Below, one piece after another: positions 32,621-41,262 of a DNA stretch of 41,262 nt. Where the stretch lies: NCBI GenBank assembly GCA_009733575.1, contig ML769855.1, positions 1 to 41,262 on the forward strand, given 5' to 3'. The notes beneath the pieces were generated by a model, which saw only the letters and a list, made by a program, of their open reading frames with translations, ran no database searches and was not told where the DNA came from. Numbering within the stretch: position 1 is the stretch's first letter; each line of letters opens with the position of its first letter. This DNA is from Gymnopus androsaceus JB14 (Eukaryota; Basidiomycota; Agaricomycetes; Agaricales; Omphalotaceae). A program made the translations under genes and the position numbers.

Positions 32621-34450
32621 CTAAATGTCAGGGCACTTGGCATCATCATAAAGCTCATATGCGAGCAAAAGGCGTTGGAGATGAATCAACTTTCAAAGAG
32701 TCAGATTTGGCAATATCCTCTTGTTTTTCCCATTTAAATCCTTTCCTCTCAGGATTCTGTTCAGATTGTCAAGAACATGAAGCCCGCAGTCAACAGAGTC
32801 TTCGTTTTGAAAGCCAGCCTAGAAAATGCGTGAGATTATTGTTGGGCATCGCTATCTAAAGCGTACATACAAGTGCATGGGGGTCAAAAGTCCACCCAGA
32901 GTCCTTGAGTATGATGGTGGGCTCATCCTCCCCGCAAATCGAGCTCCACACCTCTGCGACCCACATTAAAAGCTATCGGAGAAGTATGAGCGAGAGAATG
33001 CTAGAAAATACTCTTGAGCTACCAGCATGAGCCCTGTGTTCCCCAGATATTCCACAGTTCGTCCAAAATTTCTTGAGTAAGTTGGGTACCAGCTGTCATA
33101 AATTTCGATTTTTTTCCCTTCATAATCGATCACCGCCGAATACCAGTGTCCGCTTGGTTTGTGGACTGGCATGAAAACTTTGTCAAAACGAGAAAAACCT
33201 GTAGTGTGTGGCTCGGGTTTTAGTCGGGTGTCTTGGTAATCATGATGTAGAGCTCAATTGTAGGAACATTTTGAGCTCAAAATGATGTAAATCAGTTAAG
33301 AACTGGCTGAGTTATGAGCAAAACAAGTTTGGTGAGATTATATGAAGAACCACATGTTCCAGAGCTAAATTCATGCAAAAACCCGACTTCTTGACCTGGA
33401 AAGAACTCAGACATCAACCTGGGTCCACCTGTGACCAGGGAACTGTCACAAATGCACAAAACTTGTTTTGTCTATAACTCAGTCAATTCTTAACCAAATT
33501 GCATCATTCTTGGCTCAAAATTCACTAAAAACCTGCGCTTCGCGAACATGCAAAGAGTTCATTTAGAGTAGCACAGCAAAATTCATTCGTACCTTGGCAG
33601 CCTCAGCGTACTTCAGGGTATTTGACCGGAGCTGGTCATTTACCCTTGTTCTTGGCTTTCCACATTGGAACATAATTGTAGAAAAAAATGTATTCACCAT
33701 GATGACTCGTTTCGTATGCCACTTTTTCATCCACTTGTCGCAGAAATAGTTGATAACTTCGTTGTTCACGTACTTTTGGTCTTCAAGGGAGAGGAAATCA
33801 TTAAGTTTGATTTCTTTGATCTTGGCAAAGTCAAAGTCAAACGCCGTCAAAGTTCAAAGCTGGAAGTAGTAAATTGAGTGGCAGAGAATCAGAAGATAGG
33901 AGTAATAGTATATACTCACTGGGTTCGTAATGGGGAGCATCAGCTCTTTCACATGGCATGGCTTTATAGCCTCAGCGCCCATGCTTAACAGGTTTTTCAA
34001 AATCGATTCCAAGGTCAATTTCAATGCGAGCATTCATTCAAGAGCAACGAAGACTGAGCATGTGGTTTGCATGACATGCTCTTTTGCTGAGCTGTGTAGC
34101 ACATCACTACTGAGATCAATGACAGTGTCTACCATCTGAAAACACTCCGAAGCAGCTTTGACTCGGGGATAGAAGCGGACGTTAAAGAAATAGGGAGCAG
34201 AATCACTTTCTGCTTTGGGAACAAATTCCCAGTGCAACCTGCCCTGGTAATCGAGGTCGTCATTGATTTTTATATACAGAGGAGTATTGAAAAGTTCCCG
34301 CATTGCAGGAATGTAGGCAGCCAGCCCCTCTATAGCGTTCATGATTAAGGTCACTGGCTCCTCCATGCATGATGGATATGCTCCGAGTGGGGTAGATACG
34401 GCGCCAGATTTGCAAGATGAGTTGCATGAACGACTCTGTTTTACGGCCAT
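32621..34450 (-). pseudogene. Ulp1/C48 SUMO-protease-like gene A, nearly intact frame
   Basis: Exons 34450-33920, 33859-33593, 33198-33023, 32972-32871 and 32818-32621 give about 425 codons. An unknown region (MAVKQSRSCN... PLYIKINDDLDYQGRLHWEF) leads to the C48 domain. This has YVNNEVINYFCDKW and VNTFFSTIMFQ, the His block GHWYSAVIDYEGKKIEIYDS with catalytic His and Asp 17 apart, then MWVAEVW and ILKDSGW, and GFQNEDSVDCGLHVLDNL with the oxyanion Gln and nucleophile Cys. All four catalytic residues are present. Defects: in-frame TGA at 34034-34036, 33854-33856 and 32693-32695, each one C-to-T from CGA, and a one-base deletion in a T run at about 33194. A MITE enlarges the second intron. It would remove SUMO from targets; it is divergent from the gene at 35001. 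Confidence 0.85.
33263..33525. mobile_element. 263-bp TA-flanked MITE in an intron of Ulp1 gene A
   Basis: About 60 bp at each end (33268-33330 and 33460-33522) are inverted copies (TTTTGAGC..AA.ATGATG, then AACTCAG..TTATG..CAAAACAAG-like words). TA lies on both sides (33261-33262 and 33526-33527). It accounts for the unusual ~390-nt length of this intron; all others in the gene are 48-60 nt. Confidence 0.75.
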
Positions 34451-34578
34451 GATTCTGTAGGGATAAGAGTATAGTTCGTCATAACCACACAAGAACAAAG
34501 AGAATACTTACGATATTTCGAAGTCAGGAAAGAACGCACAGCTAGATACAGCCAGAAATCCAAACTGAAGATGAGAGT

Positions 34579-34652
34579 GGCTGAGTACAGCCTGCAATTT
34601 GAGCGGAGTAGGTGAGCAGCAGATATTTGAATGAGAGCGGCTAAGTACAGCC
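34579..34652 (-). promoter_or_regulatory. Two palindromic motifs upstream of Ulp1 gene A
   Basis: GGCTGAGTACAGCC (34579-34592) followed by TGCAATTTGAG, and GGCTAAGTACAGCC (34639-34652) followed by TGCAGTTCGA. A further half copy (atagcctgtaatttgagcg) is at about 34681. They are separated from the ATG at 34450 by a probable non-coding first exon and a GTAAGT...TACAG intron (about 34512-34455). Confidence 0.7.
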
Positions 34653-34682
34653 TGCAGTTCGAATTAGATGGCATGATTAAAT

Positions 34683-34900
34683 AGCCTGTAATTTGAGCGA
34701 TGCGATGAAAGAAGCGTTGAGGTTGGACTTTGAAAGAAAGAGCTTGACTGTCGAAGCGTCAGGTTGGACTTGTAAAGAAAGAGCGACTGTCACATGACAG
34801 TCAAAGCTCTTTCTTTACAAGTCCAACCTCGACGCTTCGACCATCGCATCGCTCAAATTACAGGCTGTACTTAGCCTCACTCCGCTCAAATTGCAGGCTG
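34683..34900. repeat. Large imperfect palindrome at the divergent promoter
   Basis: It is centred at 34793 on GACTGTCA-ca-TGACAGTC. The arms continue outward with aggttggacttgtaaagaaa / tttctttacaagtccaacct, then gtcgaagcgtc / gacgcttcgac and gagcgatgcgatg / catcgcatcgctc, and cctgtaatttgag / ctcaaattacagg. The left arm contains an additional tandem copy of the gttggactt..aaagaaagagc unit. It separates Ulp1 gene A (minus) from the large gene (plus). Confidence 0.85.
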
Positions 34901-34945
34901 TCTTTCGAAATTTCATCTGCTTACTACTCTAGGCTGTACTCAGCC
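34863..34945 (+). promoter_or_regulatory. Palindromic motifs upstream of the large plus-strand gene
   Basis: GGCTGTACTTAGCC (34863-34876) and GGCTGTACTCAGCC (34932-34945), with a half copy ctcaaattgcaggctgtc at 34885-34902. The AATTTGCA-like flank precedes the palindrome, so orientation relative to the gene is the same as for the minus-strand genes. The start codon is about 55 bp downstream of the last copy. Confidence 0.7.
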
Positions 34946-35000
34946 GCTCTCGTTTAAAGCTTCATCGCCGTCCTTGAAACACGCCTACTAGCTTCCATAA

Positions 35001-37771
35001 ATGGTACTATACTCATATGCGACTCCGGAAATACCTTATGAGCTGCCCGATGAGGCTCTGAGAGTGGTGCGTACTTGAACCTGTACTGAATGCAACTGCA
35101 TGCTCAATCTACGAATAAAGCCAACATTATATGGACATATACTTTCAGAAAAAGGGGAGGACCTTCGGCGTTGGGGAGACGACCAGCCAGTACAAATAGG
35201 CGCTGGATTTAGAGAATTCAAAGGCTGGGCTTGCGCCTTCTCGGAGGAGATTCCTCGCGGTAATTCTGAGCAGTATCACGGACGACTCTTCGTAGGCCAC
35301 TACCTTCCTGGTATCGATAGCACCGACCCCAGATATGGTGACCGAAATGAAAGGACATTTGAGTTTTTCTCATTTAACTCCCGCCAGAACCCGTACTTCG
35401 GAGGCCGACGTGTTCCTGAAGATTATCGGCAGCCTTTTACGAAGCCCCACTTCTCCGATGGGTCGATGGGGAAATCAGACCCAACGTTGATGCCGCAGCT
35501 TCACGACCCTCGCTTCCCAAGCCTTCCTTTCATTCGTCTCTTAGATTATGCCCGGAAGGACTTGAAAAATCGTCCGGAGTACGAGAACCTCTATGAGGTT
35601 TGGCATTCGGACGATACTACCTTCTTATACGACGGTTACGCACAGAACAACTACATCAAGGCCATGGTTAGTAGGCGGGAGTACTTGGAGAAAAGGCACC
35701 AGTTTAATATCGCTCGATCAGGACCCTTTCTTGCAAGATGGCCGAAGTTGCTTGATTCTTGGGTTGGCCTCCTGCCCAGCGTTGAGGAGATTGAATCTTT
35801 TGGCACACCCATGGCTTTCGGCAACTATGTTCCGCAAATGGCAGCCATACAACGACGATTTAAAATTGCCGAGTCATGGAATACGATGTCTGACGTGTTG
35901 ATTGAAAAGCAGCTGGACGCTAGCCAAGGCCTCTCTATTAGTCGAAGCGACACGCAGGATGCAAGATTCATGGGCATCTGGGGCAATGAGATGAACCCCT
36001 CAATGCTCAAGTGGTATCTCTACGTTGCTCAGATTCCAGTTTTCTGGGTTCACTATCGAATGGACCCTGATGAACCGGAGCTTCCACCGAATGTTCCCAA
36101 ATTCGTAAACTTGATTGAAGGCACTGCGATGTCCTCATATCTCGTCGAGGCACGCAGTTTCAAGCTCAGAGATGCCGCTGGGCGTCCAACCTATTATCAG
36201 ACTGTGTTTGTAGATGAGGCCGCTGTGAGTCTCAAAGCCTCTCAAATTGCCGTTCGAAATACCTGATCCTTCTCGACTGAGGAATCTTCAATTGTCATAT
36301 CTTCGGGCCCTGTCGCTGCAACGGACACTGTTGCTGCAGCGGACACTGTTGCTGCAACGGACAGACAGAAAGCCGGGGTCTTGGAGCTTTCCGATTACAT
36401 GAGCGTGCTCAAGTTGGGACTGAAAAAGATGAGCATTATCGAGGAGGCTATTGACTTAGATGAAGATGAGGAGATTGAAATCATCGAGACAGTGCGTAAA
36501 TTTCTAACTGGCTCTATTACTGCTTGCTACTGACTTCGATGCGCTAATAGCCACGGAAAGCGCAGGAGGAGGAACGGAACGCAAAGGAGGAGCAAGAACA
36601 CGAAGCGAAGGAGGAGCAAGAACAGAAAGTGAAGGAGGAGGATTTAGATTTAGATTTGGGTGCTGTCCAGGGCGTCGCTGCGCAGTTCGGAGAGCTCAAT
36701 TTGATGCTGCCAGAGACAGTCGAGGATCATGCAATGGTCCTCGTTAGTTCAGTCAATGGAGGGCCGGATGATGATATTGCGCCATCAGGGATCCATAACC
36801 CTCCTCAACCAGATCTTATGGCCATGGACTGCTCCGGGTTGGAGGCGGATTTCACCTCAACCAATGTAGGGGGTATGGAAAACCTACAAGTCGAAGCCCA
36901 AACTAGTTCTCAGTCGAGTGGCGCTGTGTCTCTCAGCACCGCAGCAACGGTTGACAATTTGAAGCGGAAGCCGGAGTCCCAGCAGCAAAACCTAAAGCAC
37001 CCTCACTTTGACCCCATCCCGAATCCCAATATTCCTCAGGGTCCTCCTATGTTCATAAACATCTCCGACCACCCCACTTGTTTCTTGGTCGTCCAGGAAA
37101 GGACCGAACAGGACATTTCCGGCTTCCTCCAGTTTACTGACCTGTATGTTTCTTCTTCCCGATTCCGCGGTATACGATTCGTTCGCCAAGGCAATGCCAG
37201 CCTTTTCTTCATTAAGACCGGCAGTGTAGATGATGCGATAACCGTGACAGAGAATCTTCTCGATCCCCGAAACGTCCACAAATGTAAAGTTTTCTACACC
37301 CAGGACACCGTCTGGCATTTCTTGTATCCTCATGAAGAAGTGCGAAAATCCAGCTTGGATGCGGAATGGGAAGATGTCGCCCCGCAGCCTCCAAGTTCTC
37401 GTCATCAGACTGGACTAAAGCATCGTGCAGGAAGGAAAATTACAGAGAAGCGACGCATGTGGGGAGATGATGTCGATAGGTTCAGCGCGAAAGGTGATAG
37501 GCGAAACAACAGACGAGAAGGGCCAAGCCGTTATCAACATTCACGGTATTCGGAGCGGGAGCGAGTAGGGCACGGTCGTGACCGATACTGGGACTCAGAA
37601 CAGGAGCGAGAAGGGCCCAGTCGAAATCAAAGATGGCGGTCGGACTCAGCACAGGAGCGAGAAGGGCCCGGTCGTAATCAAAGCTGGCGGTACTCGGAGT
37701 GGGAGCGAGAAAGTCGTGCTGGTGGAGGTTCAAGGGCTCGAGACTCTTATGCGAGAGGAGGGCGTAGATGA
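35001..37771 (+). pseudogene. Large unknown protein with acidic/KE-rich and R/E/G-rich tail, one in-frame TGA
   Basis: Exons 35001-35066, 35121-36491 and 36551-37771 join in phase (introns 54 and 59 nt) into 885 codons. Residues 1 to about 430 form a globular region (EDLRRWGDDQPVQIGAGFRE, GRLFVGHYLPGIDSTDPRYG, NPYFGGRRVPEDYRQPFTKP, LYEVWHSDDT) of a kind I associate with repeated uncharacterised mushroom proteins; no catalytic motif is evident. A TGA at 36264-36266 (acc-tga-tcc) interrupts the frame, which then continues through three 18-bp repeats (VAATDT-like), an EEAIDLDEDEEIEIIE acidic run and a KEEQE-rich coil. A compact region (PMFINISDHPTCFLVVQE ... DTVWHFLYPHEE) follows, then the repeated REGPSRNQRWR-type tail. 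CGA-to-TGA would explain the stop. The tail suggests RNA or nucleic-acid binding; this is inference. Confidence 0.7.
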
Positions 37772-37935
37772 AAATTGAACTAATTGTGAAATAATGGCTA
37801 TTTTGAAGTTATCTTATGATATTAGTTTGTTTATTTCTTAGTATCTCTTGTATATTGTACGATAGCTCGTGTATATTATATACTTGTAGGCCATATATAT
37901 TTCAACAGTAGCTGCTGCTCGCTGCACTTTTACCC
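37772..37935. other. 3' flank of the large gene, AT-rich
   Basis: Contains ttgtatattgtacgatagctcgtgtatattatatac. Two similar tgtatattgtacg/tgtatattatata words could include a processing signal. No gene. Confidence 0.35.
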
Positions 37936-38056
37936 CGCGCATTCGGGCGTCTAATCAAGTTACCCTTACTTCCATCATTTCATAGACTGTCTACGGTAGC
38001 AGTCTCGTCTCGTACCTTCGACAATCGAGATCGTCCTTGAAGGCATAAATACATTC
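37936..38056. repeat. Inverted repeat bracketing the Ulp1 cluster, right arm
   Basis: Inverted match to 27451-27575 (ccgcgcattcgggcgtctaa ... ataaatacattc). Here it is followed after 36 bp directly by the R2 repeat, whereas on the left R2 lies 1.2 kb inside it. Confidence 0.85.
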
Positions 38057-38092
38057 TCTTATCGATTCTTTTCGTCTCGTTTCCACTTAGCC

Positions 38093-39085
38093 AACACCTA
38101 ATCTCCTGATTGCCCACGATTTAGGCGCCAACGTCATTTCTCAAGTTCCGCCATCACCATGTAACCGCTCAACTGAGCACCGTTTCCTCTCTCTCTCGTC
38201 TCTGTATGGATCTTGGATCTTGAACGTTGAACGCAGGATTCTTTGGTCAATTTGCAGGCTGTATTCAGCCGCTATCAACTCTGAAACGATCTCACTCACG
38301 CTGTCTTTCGTCTCATCGCCAATTTGCAGGCTGTATTCAGCCGCTATCAACTCTGAAACGATCTCAACCCCAATTTCAGGCTGTACTCAGCCAAATCATT
38401 CGCTTTCGAAACAACTTGCAGACTGTAAGTTCAGCATCCCAAAGGAACCGCACAGTTCTTTATCGCGCTGTCTTTCGTCTCGTAGCGAATTTCAGGCTGT
38501 ACTCAGCCGAATGCTTTTCCAACTTGCTGGCTTTTTTTCTGCCGCTAGTAACTTTGCCAATCTTTTATACAGCACGGTCTTTAAACCTTGCTATCGACAG
38601 CCGAATCGCAAGTCGAAGCCACTTACAGGTCGAATTCAGCCGCTGTCAAAAAGTTCAGAGGCTGCTTTCTCTGTATTTTATCTTTGATTCGCTTTAATTA
38701 CTTTTTACCGTCGAATAAGGGCGTCCTGATCTTAACTCGGTATGTCTCCAATGGAGTTGAATTGGCGTTGAACTCATATCTTGGCCATAGATTGAATCGC
38801 AACGTAGCGAGCCATACTCGGCATACTCATCTTATAAGCCGTCCCATATACCCAACCTTGCGTCTTATTCTCGAGTCTCACTGGTCCCGTTGAAGTGGAT
38901 CTGTCAAATCTTCTTGCTAGCTGCACTCAAGCCATTTGCGTTCCAATATACATCCTCTTCTCATTGGTATGCTCTTATTAAGCCATTTCTGGTATGAAGC
39001 TTTACTGACCCCAATTTTTCCATCAGACCGATGGCCTTCTCAAGATCCCGAGTTCAAACCGGATGCATATCGCCCCGAGCTCAGA
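38093..39085 (+). repeat. ~1-kb inverted repeat R2, right copy
   Basis: Matches 28747-29659 in inverted orientation. It carries four palindromic motifs, a cttttatacag TATA-like word (about 38562-38572), splice-like signals (ctcgGTATGTctcc at 38739; cattgGTATGC at 38967; CATCAG at 39026), and ends in the frame DPEFKPDAYRPELRH. Relative to the left copy it has a ~72-bp tandem duplication at about 38247-38390. Homology to the left copy ends at gctcaga; here the next sequence is a perfect hairpin instead of the FAS2 fragment. I could not build a full gene from its exons. Confidence 0.8.
38257..38508 (+). promoter_or_regulatory. Four palindromic motifs in R2 right
   Basis: GGCTGTATTCAGCC at 38257-38270 and 38329-38342, and GGCTGTACTCAGCC at 38379-38392 and 38495-38508, each preceded by AATTT(G)CA. 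The spaced gctgtctttcgtctc word (38300 and 38467) also recurs, and a shorter form gctgtctttcg lies upstream of the large gene. Confidence 0.7.
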
Positions 39086-39097
39086 CACACCGCCAAT

Positions 39098-39128
39098 CAT
39101 TATGCTTCAGCCAGGCTGAAGCATAATG
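39098..39128. repeat. Perfect 15-bp-stem hairpin at the edge of R2 right
   Basis: CATTATGCTTCAGCC, a single A, then GGCTGAAGCATAATG. It sits 12 bp beyond the point where homology to R2 left stops, so it may mark an element end or a repair junction. Confidence 0.85.
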
Positions 39129-40491
39129 CGAAATAATTAATTTCAATATATATATGAAATGTAAATTTTCAGATTACTGTAGAAAAAATATATTTCATTA
39201 AACAAATGAAATGAGAACTTTTAGACCATCTGGAGTGGGAAGCTTTGGCCTCTGTCCAAAACCTATTGTTTCGGACAAAGGCCAAAACAATTACCTTCAA
39301 CCGGGCTGAGAGGCTACCTGAAAAGGAATATTTCACAAACCAGGCGAAGCATTCCATTTCAGTAGGTTCGGATCAAGCCCATCACGCGCGGCTTTCCCTA
39401 TCGGGAAATTGTTTGGTGAACAAACAAGCCTTCGTTGAAGGGGCTTGGGACAATATGTCAATTATTTGGATCTTTTTGTAGCACGTCCTGACAATGCAAT
39501 TCTTCTTCAAATCCTTAGCAGCCTGGCAATTATCTTCTTTATATCATACTCTCTGGATTGCATGACTTCAATTTACGATAATATGTCAAATTGCTCTTTA
39601 GATCCAGGTCAAACTGCCGGCATCTTTTGCAAAAAATCCAGCGACAAGAATTGGGGACCTTCAGAAAATACAAGGTCAGTTCCTCTTCAGCTCATTGTGA
39701 ATGACCGATATACATAACCTAGGCCGTATCTTTCATGATTCCCTTGTGTTTACCGCTTCTGGAGCGCGATGCAGTACTCGCACCATCAAAGGGCTCAGAT
39801 TTTGTTTGAGGATAAATGGGATTTTAGTACGCTCTCTTACCGCTCCAATCATTACACAGACTCAAATTGATCATACAAAGGCTTTTCTCCGCAGATTCCA
39901 GTCAGAATGTAGAGTTTCGAAAAAGATTTTTCACTGTACTGCTTGTGTGGCGCATGCTGCCACCAAAAGTACTAGCTCAAGTTTGTTCAAGTTTCAAGGC
40001 TCTAACTTGCTTTCTGTATCAACAACTATCTTCTATCGACAATCCGACCATTTTCGTTCATTCCCTGGTCCAAACGATGTTGTTCTCGTCGCCCGTCACG
40101 GTCTGTCACGCACCGCGACGCTCAACCCGCCTGACGAAGTTGTGCATCGTTTAACGTTCCTCCCCTTCTGCTACTTCAAAATTATGGGCTAATCACTCAC
40201 AGTAGCTATCTCCCTCACATAGGCTCTTTTTTAGCCCATCCGATTGCACTCCGCTATTATACAGAGGTGGAACTTATTGTGATGTGATAAACCTGTCTCT
40301 CTGAATACGTAGCTCATATCTTTTTCGAAAATTAATTCCTATATATTTTAAGTGCATCAGCGTGCTCTGTGATATCCAAGGGGCATATTTTGTCTTTATT
40401 CCGAAGCCTCAGCGTATGTTTTGACTTCAATATATGGTTTGCAAGTAGGCCTCTAAATTTGTCATATTGTCCCAAGCCCCTTCTGCGAAGG
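39129..40491. other. Stretch without a supported gene
   Basis: Has an imperfect hairpin (ttggcctctgtcc 39245-39257 with ggacaaaggccaa 39273-39285). The plus frames at 39445-39717 and 39701-40192 (90 and 163 codons) overlap other open frames, lack family resemblance and clear splice sites, and I do not call them genes. Confidence 0.35.
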
Positions 40492-40533
40492 ATCACCCGT
40501 CACCGGGCCGGAGCAAGGGCTTGCTCCGAACCT
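40492..40533. repeat. Double-hairpin dispersed repeat, copy 2
   Basis: ATCACCCGTCACCGGGCC followed by GGAGCAAGGGCTTGCTCC and GAACCT. It is the inverted match of 2161-2202 with about three differences. The hairpin CGGAGCAAG-gg-CTTGCTCCG is perfect here. Confidence 0.55.
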
Positions 40534-41262
40534 ACCATTTCAGCAGCCTTTTCATGGCAATGCTGATATGACAAGCTTCATCTGCGCGGCAGCTTGGCGG
40601 CAGCATAGCGTACACTGCACTGCGTAGCGGAGGCTTACGCTTGATTCTATAAAATAGGGTTATACTAATTATGATATTTAGAAGTACTACAAGTACATAA
40701 GTGACTCATAAGATAGGTAAGAATCAAATCCACATGCCCTACTAAGCAAAGTACCAACACTATTGGATTGCAGATATGCGACTCCCTTCCCTCAAGCTCT
40801 ACAGGATTTGGATACAATCAATGTAAGCATAATGATTCCCAACTTGAGAAACTTACCGCATGGTAGAATACTCCAATTCCGTCAAAAATTGGATCAGGGC
40901 CTTGCGAAGTGAAGGCATAATGTATGCAGGAGTGCTTGGCAAGTCGTCCTATCAAACTGACAGCTTTCAATTGAGCGCAATGAATAACAATCGAACATTC
41001 TCGGCTTGCGCAAGATGCTTGTCGAATCTTTCATGTAAAGAGGGGTGCCAGATCATCAAATCTACAATATATTGTTAGTAAAAACTATTGTCCAAATTGC
41101 ACCGGGATCAGCAATTCCAACAGTTGGGAATTTGTCCATCAGTAGGTCCTACGTCTTGAGGTAATCATTCTCCATTGAGCAGTTTAGATATGAGGCCCTT
41201 GTAGCGAGTATGAGTGATTCGATTTCTCAACACTGCCTGAAGATAATGTAAGTATACACTGA
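40534..41262. other. Right edge, nothing recognised
   Basis: AT-rich, with only short frames (72 codons at most) lacking family resemblance. A gene cut by the window edge cannot be excluded. Confidence 0.35.

Noticed and set aside
29947..36266. Possible programmed readthrough or recoding of TGA in the cluster genes
   Set aside because: Gene B and gene C also contain TAG in frame, and there are indels. The TGA sites all fit CGA-derived decay, and no shared readthrough context is visible.
27451..38056. Treating the ~120-bp inverted repeats as true transposon termini
   Set aside because: The left arm is truncated by the Copia LTR, the right arm continues into R2, and no target duplication can be defined; kept only as bracketing repeats.
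39445..40192. Two plus-strand frames of 90 and 163 codons
   Set aside because: They overlap each other and another 95-codon frame and have no recognised motif or clear splice sites, so chance openness in this composition is likely.

Overview
The window looks like a transposon-rich accessory region of a mushroom-forming fungus (Basidiomycota, probably Agaricomycetes). The evidence is split genes with ~45-60 nt GT-AG introns, fungal Tnp2/CACTA, Tc1 and Copia elements, an NFX1/FAP1-type zinc-finger gene and a fragment of a fungal fatty-acid-synthase alpha subunit. I see no rRNA, tRNA or CRISPR. Most coding sequence here is broken, so this is mainly a graveyard of duplicated host genes and nested mobile elements. 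One multigene cluster on the right stands out.

Left third (1-16.5 kb). The right end of a CACTA element (1-1290) is followed by a decayed array of convergent gene pairs: a small two-finger C2H2-type gene (+) facing an NFX1/FAP1-like gene (-). Remnants lie at 1.7-2.1 kb (NFX1) and 3.6-4.4 kb (C2H2), a damaged pair at 6.1-9.8 kb, and the best pair at 13.2-16.5 kb, where the NFX1 copy reads well over five exons but lacks the N-terminal RING. A signal-peptide-bearing N-terminal fragment of a lysophospholipase and a 389-bp MITE sit between them. An exon-intron unit is triplicated at 12.4-13.2 kb.

Middle (17.2-27.45 kb). A Tc1-like transposase gene is split by two younger elements whose insertion points can be read to the base. 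A zinc/SAM-like gene that is probably transposon-associated follows on the minus strand and is also interrupted by an element. A Copia LTR retrotransposon with ~350-bp LTRs comes next; its flanks do not show a target duplication.

Right (27.45-39.1 kb). The cluster contains, on the minus strand, two diverged Ulp1/C48 (SUMO-protease-like) genes and a small unknown gene, and, divergently on the plus strand, a ~885-codon protein with a charged, R/E/G-rich tail. Upstream of most of these units, and in two ~1-kb inverted repeats that flank the cluster, I count 13 copies of a palindromic 14-mer, GGCTGARTACAGCC, always with an AATTTGCA-like flank pointing toward the gene. The cluster is bracketed by an inverted ~120-bp repeat, and an intron-containing fragment of fatty acid synthase alpha lies just inside its left arm. 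The whole looks like a compound selfish element sharing one promoter code. No transposase was found in it, so its mobility is inference.

Decay. In-frame stops in several of these genes are mainly TGA where CGA would fit the family, and the two Copia LTRs differ mostly by C-to-T changes, half of them at CpG. This points to cytosine-methylation-driven decay of the region. 39.1-41.3 kb holds no gene I can support.
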